A DNA stretch of 38,117 bases from NCBI RefSeq assembly GCF_000421665.1, contig NZ_ATXL01000019.1:1-38117 (forward strand), given 5' to 3'. Positions 16,208 to 25,200 of the stretch are shown one piece after another (position 1 is the first letter of the stretch; each line of letters opens with the position of its first letter). The translations under genes and the position numbers were made by a program. The notes under the pieces were generated by a model. The model saw only the letters and a program-made list of their open reading frames with translations, was not told where the DNA came from and did not search any database. Source of the stretch: Bavariicoccus seileri WCC 4188. Lineage in GTDB: Bacteria > Bacillota > Bacilli > Lactobacillales > Aerococcaceae.

Positions 16208-16867
16208 ATGCTGTTTTTCTGGGCAATTATAGGTCTTCCGGTTGCACTTGTTTTAAGTCTGTTACTGACTGATGGAATCATTATGCCAACCCTTTCTTCT
16301 TACGATCGTTTGGCTACTATGATCGAACGATTTCGATTCACAGATGAGCTGCTTTGGTTAGTGATAACATTCATTCTATGGAGTTTCTACGTGCAATGGT
16401 TACGCGGTAAAGTGAATGTCATTTTGACCTATTGGAGCATTAGTTTTTATCTCTTACTCTTATTTATTGTGTTGTTTACAAAAGCCCCCCGTTATCGGGA
16501 TTATAATTTAGAACCCTTGTCGTTTGCGGTTAGGAATCGTGCCATATTGACAGAGGCTGCTATGAATCTGCTCTTTTTCATACCTTTAGGGATGCTTTAT
16601 GGTTTGTTTGCTAAATGGTATGAGATGATTATTATTGCACTAGGGACCATACTAGGTATCGAGGTTTTGCAATATTTATTTTACTTAGGGACCTTCGACG
16701 TCAGTGATATTGTTTTGAACTTCGTCGGGTGCGTGATTGGTTATGGTGCTTATTTCTTATTCGCTAAGCGATTTCGTCCGAGAAATGCCACGCAACAGAC
16801 CCTAGTGGATGCGGATTTAGAGGTAGAAGAGCCAGTTAAAACACGTATAAAACGGTCCCATAAATAA
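16208..16867 (+). CDS. VanZ-like family membrane protein
   Basis: 219 residues with five or six hydrophobic segments. The VanZ-like signature is clear in the second half: EAAMNLLFFIPLGMLYGL, then EVLQYLFYLGTFDVSDIVLNFVGCVIGY, ending in a basic tail. VanZ itself confers low-level teicoplanin resistance, but most members of the family are uncharacterised and there is no vancomycin or glycopeptide gene nearby, so no resistance role should be assumed. AAGGAAAGAAGG precedes the ATG. It appears to be monocistronic, followed by two terminators. Confidence 0.8.
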   Translation: MLFFWAIIGLPVALVLSLLLTDGIIMPTLSSYDRLATMIERFRFTDELLWLVITFILWSFYVQWLRGKVNVILTYWSISFYLLLLFIVLFTKAPRYRDYNLEPLSFAVRNRAILTEAAMNLLFFIPLGMLYGLFAKWYEMIIIALGTILGIEVLQYLFYLGTFDVSDIVLNFVGCVIGYGAYFLFAKRFRPRNATQQTLVDADLEVEEPVKTRIKRSHK

Positions 16868-16943
16868 AGGAAAAATTCGACCCTTTATAATGGTGTGATA
16901 GCTTCCAAATTCTCATACGTTAAAAATTCTAAGATCATGAAGG

Positions 16944-16971
16944 CTTTCTATAGTTTATAGAGGGTCTTTTT
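16944..16971 (+). terminator. Intrinsic terminator after the VanZ-like gene
   Basis: CTTTCTATA (16944-16952) pairs with TATAGAGGG (16956-16964, with G-T pairs), followed by TCTTTTT. Confidence 0.65.
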
Positions 16972-17035
16972 GTGTGCTGGTGGTGCAGTGTAATAAGTAA
17001 TAGCGTAATCGGTAATAGGGTCAAACAACAGACAA

Positions 17036-17064
17036 AAAAGACTCCGTTTAGAACGGAGTCTTTT
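17036..17064. terminator. Bidirectional terminator between VanZ-like and XRE genes
   Basis: AAAAGACTCCGTT (17036-17048) and AACGGAGTCTTTT (17052-17064) form a perfect 13-bp stem with a 3-nt loop, A-rich on one side and T-rich on the other, so it can end transcription from both directions. Confidence 0.85.
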
Positions 17065-17108
17065 CTTGCAATATCAATAGTTCTTTACAAAGGGTATTTG
17101 TCTCAAGA

Positions 17109-17375
17109 TTATAAGAGTGGTTGACGGCGTTTGCGTACTTTGACACTTAGTTCTAGAGTTCCTCCGGCAGCTGATACGATCTCATCGAGTGTTTTTAAGC
17201 TGACATTTTGGTTTCCAGTTTCGATTTTAGCGATATAGGATTGATTCTTGCCACATGCTTTCGCAAGTTCTTGTTGAGTCAATCTTTTTTTATCGCGCAA
17301 TTCCAATAAAACGTCAGCAGCTAATTGGTTAGCTCTGCTTACTGGAGTGGTTTTACCATTTGGAGTAGTTGTCAT
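17109..17375 (-). CDS. XRE-family helix-turn-helix regulator
   Basis: 88 residues. Residues about 22-76 form a Cro/C1-type helix-turn-helix: LLELRDKKRLTQQELAKACGKNQSYIAKIETGNQNVSLKTLDEIVSAAGG (key parts TQQELA, QSYIAKIE, and LDEIV). The C-terminal tail is basic (VRKRRQ). The layout resembles HigA-type antitoxins, but no toxin-sized gene sits on either side, so it is a solitary regulator or an orphan antitoxin. The start codon is preceded by a GGAATGAC ribosome-binding region. Copies of an ACTTTTGTAAC motif lie in its own upstream region, which suggests autoregulation and possibly an effect on the divergent nrdD. Confidence 0.75.
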   Translation of the reverse strand: MTTTPNGKTTPVSRANQLAADVLLELRDKKRLTQQELAKACGKNQSYIAKIETGNQNVSLKTLDEIVSAAGGTLELSVKVRKRRQPLL

Positions 17376-17732
17376 AATAGGTCATTCCTTTCCGGTTTTG
17401 ATGCCGATTTGGTTAGTGGTTTAGGTCATGTTTTCTAAGAGAAACTTTTGTAACATTTAGAATCTTTTTTTGACATCACCCTTGTATTAAATTTATCTTA
17501 TATCTTTTTATAACATTTTTCAATAAATATAAATTGACAAGTACGTTACAAAAGTAACGAACATGTTTTTGTCAGGTGTCAACTTTGCTGTAAAGTCTTT
17601 ATAATTCTTTATTTAGTGTTTGTCAATAGGTTTAAACACAATATATTGTGTTAAATTTGAGAAAAACACTTGAAATCGTTCAATTGTATGAGTAAAATAG
17701 CTTGTGAAGAAATATTTAAGGAGGAAAAATTG
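17376..17732. promoter_or_regulatory. Divergent XRE/nrdD control region
   Basis: This 357-bp AT-rich space holds two sets of signals. ACTTTTGTAAC occurs at 17444-17454, a related TTTTATAAC at 17506-17514, and the symmetrical CGTTACAAAAGTAACG at 17544-17559; these are candidate XRE operators. Closer to nrdD, TGTCAA (17577-17582) and TATAAT (17600-17605), 17 bp apart, form its likely promoter, followed by the NrdR boxes listed separately. Confidence 0.5.
17604..17652 (+). promoter_or_regulatory. Tandem NrdR boxes before nrdD
   Basis: AACACAATATATTGTGTT at 17635-17652 is a perfect 18-bp palindrome fitting the NrdR-box consensus (acaCwATATwGtgt). A degenerate partner at 17604-17619, strong only in its right half (TTTAGTGT), is centred 32 bp upstream, the three-turn spacing usual for NrdR pairs. 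Both lie just after the TATAAT box, where NrdR would block transcription when dATP is high. Confidence 0.8.
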
Positions 17733-19949
17733 ATGGAAGAAACTGTGATAAATGAAGCCCAATATTTGAACACTGATTTGCAGGTTGTTAAACGTGATGG
17801 CCGACGGGTCAGTTTCTCCGATCAAAAAATCGAAGCAGCTATTTTAAAGGCAACGAGAGAAAGTGACGTTGACTTAAAGAAAGGGTCAGTTGAGCTGGCG
17901 GCCTTGATGTCATCTATCAATGAAGAGATTGCAGACCGATTTCATCAGGATATCAAAATCTATGAGGTCCAAAATATAGTGGAACATGCCTTATTAGAAG
18001 CTGGTTTTACGAATCTAGCGGAACGTTATATTGATTATCGGACAAAACGGGATATCGACCGTTCTAAGATGACTGATATCAATTTTACCATCCAAAAATT
18101 ACTTCATAAAGATAAAACGGTCGTTAATGAGAACGCGAATAAAGATAGTGAGGTCTTTAACACGCAACGTGATTTGACGGCTGGGACAGTGGCAAAGGCA
18201 ATGGGTTTAAAAATGATGCCGCAGCAAGTGGCAAATGCTCATTTAAAAGGAGATATCCACTATCATGATCTGGACTATCATCCGTATTCACCATTGACTA
18301 ATTGTTGCCTAATCGATTTTGCAGGAATGCTACGAGATGGGTTCAAGATTGGTAACGCTGATGTGGAGTCACCAAGGTCGATTCAAACAGCAACTGCCCA
18401 AATGGCTCAAATCATCGCAAATGTGGCTTCTAGCCAATATGGTGGGTGTTCAGCTGACCGTATTGATCAATTCTTAGCTCCTTATGCAGAACTCAATTAC
18501 CAAAAGCATTTGAAAGATGCCAAAGAGTGGATTGATCTTCCTGAGCGTCAAAAAGAATTTGCCTATAAAAAGACGAAAAAAGATATTTATGATGCCATGC
18601 AATCCTTAGAATACGAAATCAATACCCTTTATTCTTCTCAAGGGCAAACACCCTTTACAACACTAGGTTTTGGACTTGGTGAGTCATGGATTGAAAGAGA
18701 AATTCAAAAAGCAATCCTAAAAGTTCGAATCAAGGGGTTGGGGAAAGAGCATCGGACTGCTATTTTTCCAAAATTGATTTTCACTTTAAAACGGGGAACG
18801 AACCTAAATCCTGACGATCCAAACTACGATGTCAAACAATTGGCATTAGAGTGTTCCACCAAACGGATGTATCCCGATATCTTATCTTATGATAAAATTG
18901 TCGAGTTGACGGGTAGTTTTAAGGTGCCAATGGGTTGTCGTTCTTTCCTCCAAGGTTGGTGGGATGAGGATGGCAACGAAGTTAACGCTGGACGGATGAA
19001 TTTAGGCGTTGTCACCTTGAATGTGCCACGGATTGCATTAGAAGCACATGGCGATATTAATCGTTTTTGGGACATTCTTGAAGAACGACTGAAAATCGTT
19101 AAGGATGCTTTAGTCTACCGCATCAAACGGGTCAAAGAAGCTCATCCAGCAAATGCTCCAATCTTATACGAGTATGGGGCATTTGGAAAACGACTGACGA
19201 GAGAAGATTCTGTGGATGAACTTTTCAAGAATAAACGTGCGACAGTCTCTCTAGGCTATATTGGGTTATATGAAGCTGCAACTGCTTTTTATGGTCCAAA
19301 CTGGGAGCACAATAAAGAGGCAAAGGCATTCACAGTAGGTATCGTGAAGTCCTTAAAAGACCATGCAGATGATTGGGGGAATGAGTATGGCTATCATTTC
19401 AGCGTCTATTCAACCCCAAGCGAGAGCTTAACAGACCGTTTTTGCCGTCTGGATACCGAAAAATTTGGAAAGATACCGGACATTACAGACAAAGAGTATT
19501 ACACAAATTCTTTCCATTATGATGTTAGAAAAAAACCTACACCGTTTGAAAAGATCGATTTTGAAAAAGATTATCCGCAATATTGTTCAGGTGGTTTTAT
19601 CCACTATTGCGAATATCCAATTATGCGGACTAATCCAAAGGCTCTAGAAGCTGTTTGGGACTTTGCCTATGACCGTATTGGATATTTAGGGACTAATACT
19701 CCAATCGACCATTGTTATGAATGTGGCTATGATGGTGAATTTTTACCAACTGAAGTAGGGTTTAAATGCCCAGATTGCGGTAATCATGATCCGAGAACAT
19801 GTGACGTTGTGAAACGGACCTGTGGTTATCTCGGAAATCCACAAGCGCGTCCAATGGTCCACGGCCGACATGTGGAGATCGCTTCTCGTGTCAAACATAT
19901 GGATGGTGAAAAAGATGAGAAACCCGAAACCAAAGGAATGGCTCAGTAG
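17733..19949 (+). CDS. nrdD: Anaerobic ribonucleoside-triphosphate reductase
   Basis: 738 residues. This class III glycyl-radical enzyme makes deoxyribonucleotides without oxygen. An N-terminal ATP-cone (about 15-105, with VVKRDGRRVSFSDQKI) senses dATP/ATP, the large catalytic barrel follows with cysteines in LTNCCLIDF, and the C-terminus has a zinc site (CYECG and CPDCG) and the glycyl radical in RTCGYLG, at about G698. ATG 17733 is chosen over an in-frame ATG at 17670 because TAAGGAGG at 17717-17724 sits 8 nt before it. nrdG overlaps its 3' end by 35 bp, and NrdR boxes precede it. Confidence 0.95.
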   Translation: MEETVINEAQYLNTDLQVVKRDGRRVSFSDQKIEAAILKATRESDVDLKKGSVELAALMSSINEEIADRFHQDIKIYEVQNIVEHALLEAGFTNLAERYIDYRTKRDIDRSKMTDINFTIQKLLHKDKTVVNENANKDSEVFNTQRDLTAGTVAKAMGLKMMPQQVANAHLKGDIHYHDLDYHPYSPLTNCCLIDFAGMLRDGFKIGNADVESPRSIQTATAQMAQIIANVASSQYGGCSADRIDQFLAPYAELNYQKHLKDAKEWIDLPERQKEFAYKKTKKDIYDAMQSLEYEINTLYSSQGQTPFTTLGFGLGESWIEREIQKAILKVRIKGLGKEHRTAIFPKLIFTLKRGTNLNPDDPNYDVKQLALECSTKRMYPDILSYDKIVELTGSFKVPMGCRSFLQGWWDEDGNEVNAGRMNLGVVTLNVPRIALEAHGDINRFWDILEERLKIVKDALVYRIKRVKEAHPANAPILYEYGAFGKRLTREDSVDELFKNKRATVSLGYIGLYEAATAFYGPNWEHNKEAKAFTVGIVKSLKDHADDWGNEYGYHFSVYSTPSESLTDRFCRLDTEKFGKIPDITDKEYYTNSFHYDVRKKPTPFEKIDFEKDYPQYCSGGFIHYCEYPIMRTNPKALEAVWDFAYDRIGYLGTNTPIDHCYECGYDGEFLPTEVGFKCPDCGNHDPRTCDVVKRTCGYLGNPQARPMVHGRHVEIASRVKHMDGEKDEKPETKGMAQ

Positions 19950-20496
19950 TGATTGGAGTCAAGCCAAGATTGCAAGCTATAAGCCATTCAACTTTGTCGA
20001 TGGTGAAGGGGTTCGTTGTAGTATTTATTTGAGTGGGTGTTTGTTTGCCTGTAAAGGATGCTACAACAAAATTGCCCAAAACTTTAATTACGGCACGCCA
20101 TATACGCAAGAATTAGAAGATACAATCATTGAGGATTTAGGCCAACCCTATTGCCAAGGATTGACGCTTTTAGGCGGAGAACCTTTCCTGAACACTGGTG
20201 TTGCTATCAAATTGTGTCAACGCATCAGAGCAGAATATGGGGGTACCAAAGATATTTGGTCTTGGACAGGCTATACTTACGATGAATTGTTGAAAGAGTC
20301 AGAGGATAAGCTTGAATTGCTAGGGTTGATTGATATTTTAGTAGATGGACGGTTTGATATTTCGCGAAAAGATTTGACCTTACAATTTCGTGGAAGCAGT
20401 AATCAACGGATTATTGATGTTCCAAAATCTCAAGAAAAAGGCGAAGTCGTTATCTGGGAAGATTGTGTGGATAGCGAGCGGTATTTTAAAGGCTAG
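19915..20496 (+). CDS. nrdG: Anaerobic ribonucleotide reductase activating protein (radical SAM)
   Basis: 193 residues. NrdG is the radical S-adenosylmethionine activase that abstracts hydrogen from the NrdD glycine. The 4Fe-4S site is C42-x3-C46-x2-C49 in SGCLFACKGCYN, followed by LTLLGGEPFLN (the GGE motif that binds the methionine amino group) and WSWTGYTYDEL. The ATG at 19915 gives the standard MRNPKPKEWL-type start and puts the gene 35 bp inside nrdD, an arrangement usual for coupled translation; upstream in-frame starts lie deeper inside nrdD and would add no family sequence. Its stop codon is already part of the terminator stem. Confidence 0.93.
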   Translation: MRNPKPKEWLSSDWSQAKIASYKPFNFVDGEGVRCSIYLSGCLFACKGCYNKIAQNFNYGTPYTQELEDTIIEDLGQPYCQGLTLLGGEPFLNTGVAIKLCQRIRAEYGGTKDIWSWTGYTYDELLKESEDKLELLGLIDILVDGRFDISRKDLTLQFRGSSNQRIIDVPKSQEKGEVVIWEDCVDSERYFKG

Positions 20497-20514
20497 CTTA
20501 GGCTAGTCTTTTTT
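20488..20514 (+). terminator. Terminator overlapping the nrdG stop codon
   Basis: AAAGGCTAG (20488-20496) pairs with CTAGTCTTT (20503-20511), one G-T pair, then further T residues. Confidence 0.7.
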
Positions 20515-20752
20515 AGAACAGTTTACAGAAAATTATGTTTTACTTTCAGGGAACAAGGACTTTTTGATACAGTTCTATATTATACTATAACAGATAGAAA
20601 AATGTAGGTGGCTTCACAAAACCATCATTTGGATAACTTCCGTCATCTAGGGAAAATTTACCATTTTTATGAGAAGATTGTATGACATTTCTGACAAAAA
20701 AGTGTAATATAAAGGTGTTGAAAAATTACCCAAAAAAAGGAGCGGACAAGTC

Positions 20753-21781
20753 ATGTATTACGTTAAAAATGAACGCAATGGCAAAGAAATATTCGATGCA
20801 GCTACTAATTTGGCCATCGAATACTTCTTGTTGAACGAAAAAGTACTTGATGAACCAATCTTGTTATTCTATATCAACAAGAATGCCATCATCATCGGAA
20901 AGAACCAAAACACTTATGAAGAAGTTAAACAAGATGCGGTAGATCGATTGGGTGTTGAAGTGGTACGTCGTTTTTCAGGTGGTGGTGCTGTCTATCATGA
21001 TATGGGAAATATTTGCTTCTGCTTTATCACAAAAGATGATGGCCAAAGTTTTAGAGATTTTGGTAAATTCACCAAACCAGTTATTGAAGCATTGCATGAA
21101 ATGGGTGCTACTGGAGCAGAATTACAAGGTCGTAATGATTTATTGATCGATGGGAAGAAGTTCTCTGGAAATGCGATGTATTCGAATAACGGACGGTTGA
21201 CGGCTCATGGGACGTTGATGCTTGATTTGGATGCGGAAGTAACGACTGAAGTCTTGCGTCCAAAACAAGATAAGATTGCTTCTAAGGGGATCAAATCTGT
21301 CCGGAGTCGTGTGACCAATATCATGCCTTATCTTGATGACAAGTACAAAGGAATCGATATCTTCAAATTCCGCGAAGAATTGTTAAAACATATTTTCCAT
21401 ACGGATGATGTCAGCACGATCAAAGAGTACAAGTTAACCGATGATGATTGGGAGAAGATCGATGCTTTCAAAGCTAAATATACTGCAAATCCTGATTGGA
21501 ACTATGGTTCAAATCCCGATTTCGATATTACGAACTCTAAGAGGACGACTGCTGGGCATATTGATTTTAATATTAATGTTTCTCATAACAAAATCAAGGA
21601 TATCAAGATCAATGGTGATTTCTTTGGATTAGGTGAGATATCTGATGTTGAAAAGATTTTGACAGGTGTTGACTACAACCGTGAAGCATTGACGAAGGCG
21701 TTTGATGCAATCGATGTTAAACGGTACTTTGGTAATGTTACTGTTGAAGATTTGGTGGACTTGTTATTGGGTGAAGCCTAA
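20753..21781 (+). CDS. lplA: Lipoate-protein ligase
   Basis: 342 residues. LplA activates scavenged lipoate with ATP and attaches it to a lysine of E2 or GcvH proteins, which lactic acid bacteria need because they usually cannot make lipoate. The biotin/lipoate ligase domain (1-about 250) has the adenylate-binding VRRFSGGGAVYHD, GRNDLLIDGKKFSGNA with the catalytic lysine, and HGTLMLD; a C-terminal accessory domain follows (about 255-342). GGAGCGG lies before the ATG. No lipoyl-dependent complex gene is adjacent; it is flanked by its own intergenic regions and seems monocistronic. Confidence 0.92.
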   Translation: MYYVKNERNGKEIFDAATNLAIEYFLLNEKVLDEPILLFYINKNAIIIGKNQNTYEEVKQDAVDRLGVEVVRRFSGGGAVYHDMGNICFCFITKDDGQSFRDFGKFTKPVIEALHEMGATGAELQGRNDLLIDGKKFSGNAMYSNNGRLTAHGTLMLDLDAEVTTEVLRPKQDKIASKGIKSVRSRVTNIMPYLDDKYKGIDIFKFREELLKHIFHTDDVSTIKEYKLTDDDWEKIDAFKAKYTANPDWNYGSNPDFDITNSKRTTAGHIDFNINVSHNKIKDIKINGDFFGLGEISDVEKILTGVDYNREALTKAFDAIDVKRYFGNVTVEDLVDLLLGEA

Positions 21782-21898
21782 CTTTTAAAAACTGGGGAAA
21801 CTGAGTGATATTGCGTAGGTCAGTTAATAGCTTAGTACAGGTAGTTAATAGAAGAAAAACTTCAGTAAATAATATGGGGTATCAAAAAAAGCAAGGTG

Positions 21899-21928
21899 GG
21901 AGTTGTGACAGAGAACTGTCACAACTCC
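21899..21928 (+). terminator. Perfect 13-bp hairpin after lplA, weak T-tract
   Basis: GGAGTTGTGACAG (21899-21911) and CTGTCACAACTCC (21916-21928) pair without mismatch around a 4-nt loop. The following sequence (TTATCTATTTT) is only moderately T-rich, so it may be a terminator or an mRNA-end stabiliser. Confidence 0.6.
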
Positions 21929-22000
21929 TTATCTATTTTGACAGGTGTTCATTAATTAAGACAAGTTTTCATTAGTGTACAGTGAATAGAATCGTTTAGA

Positions 22001-22120
22001 TAGTGAGTGTTAATAGATTTAGGTAAGAATCAACAGATTTAGCTAAGGATCAACAGATTTGGATGAAGACCAACAGATTTGGGTTAGTCTAAATAAATTA
22101 GGTTAGCGTCAATTGAGTTG
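22001..22120. repeat. Degenerate 20-bp tandem repeat, about six units
   Basis: Successive 20-bp units begin at 22001, 22021, 22041, 22061, 22081 and 22101. Three carry CAACAGATTT at exactly the same place (22031, 22051, 22071) and the first carries TAATAGATTT (22011). The last two units are more diverged. There are no unique spacers, so this is not a CRISPR array. Confidence 0.85.
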
Positions 22121-22196
22121 TAAACGTGAAGATGAGTAAAAGTAACCTTGTATTACAAAGTGACCTTGTATAATAAGTTGCGCTTCGTTAAAATAA

Positions 22197-23240
<1,044 letters not shown>

Positions 23241-23566
23241 AAACAGCTGATTTTGTGTTTGATGAGCGATTAAAGAGGTGTGTGCACCCTTTTTTGAGAG
23301 AAAAATTGCGATGTGGCATCAGTCCCTTATGAAAAGTTTCCGCAAATTTCTGCCTTAAAAATCTAATTGTGAAGAAACTGTGAACAACCTATAAAACGTT
23401 GATATAGCAACATATAAGACCTTTTTAGACGAAGTGACTTGACTACATGATACGAACTTAATATAAACTTTAGGAATAATTCACAATTTACCTATCATGT
23501 ATTACCAAAATAGCGTATAATATAAAATGTAGTAGTAAGATAGTTGTTTTACAAGGAGGGGTTACT
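23241..23566. promoter_or_regulatory. Spacer and promoters upstream of spx
   Basis: 326 bp without a gene. After the weak trpS terminator, TTGACT at 23439-23444 and TATAAA at 23462-23467 are 17 bp apart and form a good promoter. A second TATAAT stands at 23516-23521, close to spx, with a poor -35. Two promoters would fit the stress-responsive, multi-promoter control known for spx in other Firmicutes. TTGTGAA and TTCACAA words occur (about 23370 and 23480) but too far apart for one Rex site. Confidence 0.5.
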
Positions 23567-23977
23567 ATGGTTACAATATTCACATCACCAAGTTGTACAT
23601 CATGTCGTAAAGCAAAAGCCTGGTTCGAAGAACATGGCATTGCTTATGAGGAACGAAATATTTTTTCGGAGCCGTTGACTAAAGATGAAATCAAAAGGAT
23701 TTTGCGAATGACCGAAGACGGAACCCACGAAATCATTTCGACACGTTCGAAAGCTTATATGGATTTGAATGTGGACATCGATGCCTTGCCAATGAATAAA
23801 CTATTCGATTTGATCATTGAACATCCCGGACTTTTAAGACGCCCGATTATGTTAGATGACAAACGTTTCCAAGTCGGCTACAACGAAGATGAAATCAGAC
23901 GGTTCTTGCCACGTTCAGTGAGAAGAGCTGAATTGGCCGAAGCCGAAAGGTTGTCACTTGAGCTGTCTGCTTCATAA
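23567..23977 (+). CDS. spx: Spx global redox regulator
   Basis: 136 residues, ArsC-like thioredoxin fold. Spx binds the RNA polymerase alpha C-terminal domain and switches on thiol-stress genes when its N-terminal disulfide forms. The redox switch C10-x2-C13 (SCTSC) is present, as are the [26 protein letters not shown] region that contacts alpha and the end segment recognised during ClpXP proteolysis. AAGGAGGGG precedes the ATG. The presence of spxH and mecA a few kilobases away places the gene with two ClpP-pathway adaptors; SpxH would be the direct partner for its degradation. Confidence 0.95.
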   Translation: MVTIFTSPSCTSCRKAKAWFEEHGIAYEERNIFSEPLTKDEIKRILRMTEDGTHEIISTRSKAYMDLNVDIDALPMNKLFDLIIEHPGLLRRPIMLDDKRFQVGYNEDEIRRFLPRSVRRAELAEAERLSLELSAS

Positions 23978-23980
23978 TGG

Positions 23981-24010
23981 AAAAAGCGCCCTGAGGGGCG
24001 TTTTTTTTTT
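23981..24010 (+). terminator. Strong terminator after spx
   Basis: CGCCC (23987-23991) and GGGCG (23996-24000) form a GC-rich stem flanked by AAAAA and followed by ten T residues. Confidence 0.9.
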
Positions 24011-24196
24011 ACACATAAGTTGAGTTCTCAATAGGGATATATCTCAAGCACATAAGTCTTAATTTTATCCTAATTATAGAGTAGATAAGTCCAATAGACT
24101 TGTTATTTTTGAGGAACTGTGTAATATACTATGCACCTGCCATTTTATCGTATTTCAATGACAATGGACTCTGTTCAATTAGCGACTATTCTTGAT

Positions 24197-24225
24197 TTGA
24201 AAAATGTGACAAAGTTCCCTATATT
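24197..24225 (+). promoter_or_regulatory. Probable mecA promoter
   Basis: TTGAAA (24197-24202), 17-bp spacer, TATATT (24220-24225), about 50 bp before the mecA start. Confidence 0.55.
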
Positions 24226-24276
24226 TGCTATAGTTAAATTGCATAGATGTTTAGCTACGCAGAAAGGATGATAGTG

Positions 24277-24948
24277 ATGGAAATAGAACATATCAATGAG
24301 AAGACGATTCGAGTATCCATCCACAAAGAAGACTTAGAAGCGCGTGGCATTGAATTTTTAGATTTACTAGGTAACCAACAACAAGTTGAAAGTTTCTTCC
24401 ATAGTATATTGGAGGAAATCGATGAAACTAATGAATTCAGCCAATCAGATAGCGTAACTTTCCAAGTTATACCAAATGGAGAAGGTCTAGATTTACTGAT
24501 TTCTCAACATGACTTTGAAGATGAAGAAGAAATTGAACAGTACGATGAAAGCTTACAAAGGTTTTTAAAGGCATTTAAAGAGAAAAAACAAAAGACTAAG
24601 ACTAGCGAGCGACCAAAACCGGTATCGACAGGGAAATCCGCAGATAATTATTATTCTAATCGTGACTATGTTGTATATGTCACTCCTAGTATTGAGGAAA
24701 TGATTGCGATTGCCCAAGATATTGATGATTCTCAGTTAGATTCTACGCTTTTTGCGGTAGAAGGTGCGTACTTTGTTAGAATCGTCTTTGACCAAGATGG
24801 TTTAAATGAAGAACACAAGACAGCTATTGAATTAGTCCTTGGAGAGTATGCGGAACCAAGTCGCCTTTCAGAAGAATGGTTGATTGAACATGCGCAAACG
24901 TTAATCGCTAAAGATGCATTAGGTGCATTGAGAAGATACTTTAACTAA
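24277..24948 (+). CDS. mecA: ClpC adaptor protein MecA
   Basis: 223 residues. MecA delivers substrates such as ComK or ComX to ClpCP and helps assemble ClpC; it is unrelated to the methicillin-resistance gene of the same name. The substrate-binding N-terminal domain (MEIEHINEKTIRVSI start), an acidic linker (DEEEIEQYDESLQRF) and the ClpC-binding C-terminal domain with DYVVYVTPSIEEMIAIAQ and FAVEGAYFVRI are all recognisable. ATG 24277 gives the conserved start and follows AGAAAGGATG; in-frame codons from 24247 are not conserved. It ends 4 bp before a hairpin element also found after prfC, and coiA follows. Confidence 0.92.
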   Translation: MEIEHINEKTIRVSIHKEDLEARGIEFLDLLGNQQQVESFFHSILEEIDETNEFSQSDSVTFQVIPNGEGLDLLISQHDFEDEEEIEQYDESLQRFLKAFKEKKQKTKTSERPKPVSTGKSADNYYSNRDYVVYVTPSIEEMIAIAQDIDDSQLDSTLFAVEGAYFVRIVFDQDGLNEEHKTAIELVLGEYAEPSRLSEEWLIEHAQTLIAKDALGALRRYFN

Positions 24949-24952
24949 CTAA

Positions 24953-25060
24953 GAGCTTGTGGAACAAGCGTTTAGCTTTGAGACAAAAGAGGAGATAGCA
25001 GAAAATTTTAAATTTTCGGGCTAGATCGACTTATGATAAAAAAGCTGCTTGAACCACACC
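24953..25060 (+). repeat. Dispersed hairpin element, copy A (3' of mecA)
   Basis: About 108 bp starting 4 bp after the mecA stop. The outer arms TGTGGAACAAGC (24958-24969) and GCTTGAACCACA (25047-25058) pair except for a central AA/AA. An inner stem, TAGC/GCTA around the perfect palindrome GAAAATTTTAAATTTTC, sits at the tip. It aligns along its length with copy B at 38009-38117 (shared TTAGCTTYGAG, GAYYGACTTATG and AGCTGCTT). It may be a mobile palindromic unit or a structured 3'-end RNA. Confidence 0.7.
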
Positions 25061-25108
25061 GACAAAGAGGTTGTCATAGAAGCGACTAGCTTTGTGTCAC
25101 AAGGAAGT

Positions 25109-25139
25109 CCTCCGATCTATTGATCGGGGGGCTTTTTTT
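25109..25139 (+). terminator. Terminator between mecA and coiA
   Basis: CCTCCGATC (25109-25117) pairs with GATCGGGGG (25122-25130), followed by GCTTTTTTT. Its position also argues that coiA starts downstream at 25201. Confidence 0.85.
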
Positions 25140-25200
25140 CTTTTTTAAACTAATTGCTAGTGTTTTTCGTCAGTTAGTGGGAGGGGTAGGTGGGAGAAAG

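Noticed and set aside
16208-16867. VanZ-like gene considered as a glycopeptide resistance determinant
   Set aside because: No vanA-type cluster or other resistance gene is nearby, and most VanZ-like proteins have no known resistance role.
17109-17375. XRE gene considered as half of a HigBA toxin-antitoxin pair
   Set aside because: No toxin-sized gene is adjacent; a terminator lies on one side and the nrdD control region on the other.
22001-22120. Regularly spaced repeats considered as a CRISPR array
   Set aside because: The repeat step is 20 bp with no unique spacers and no cas genes nearby.
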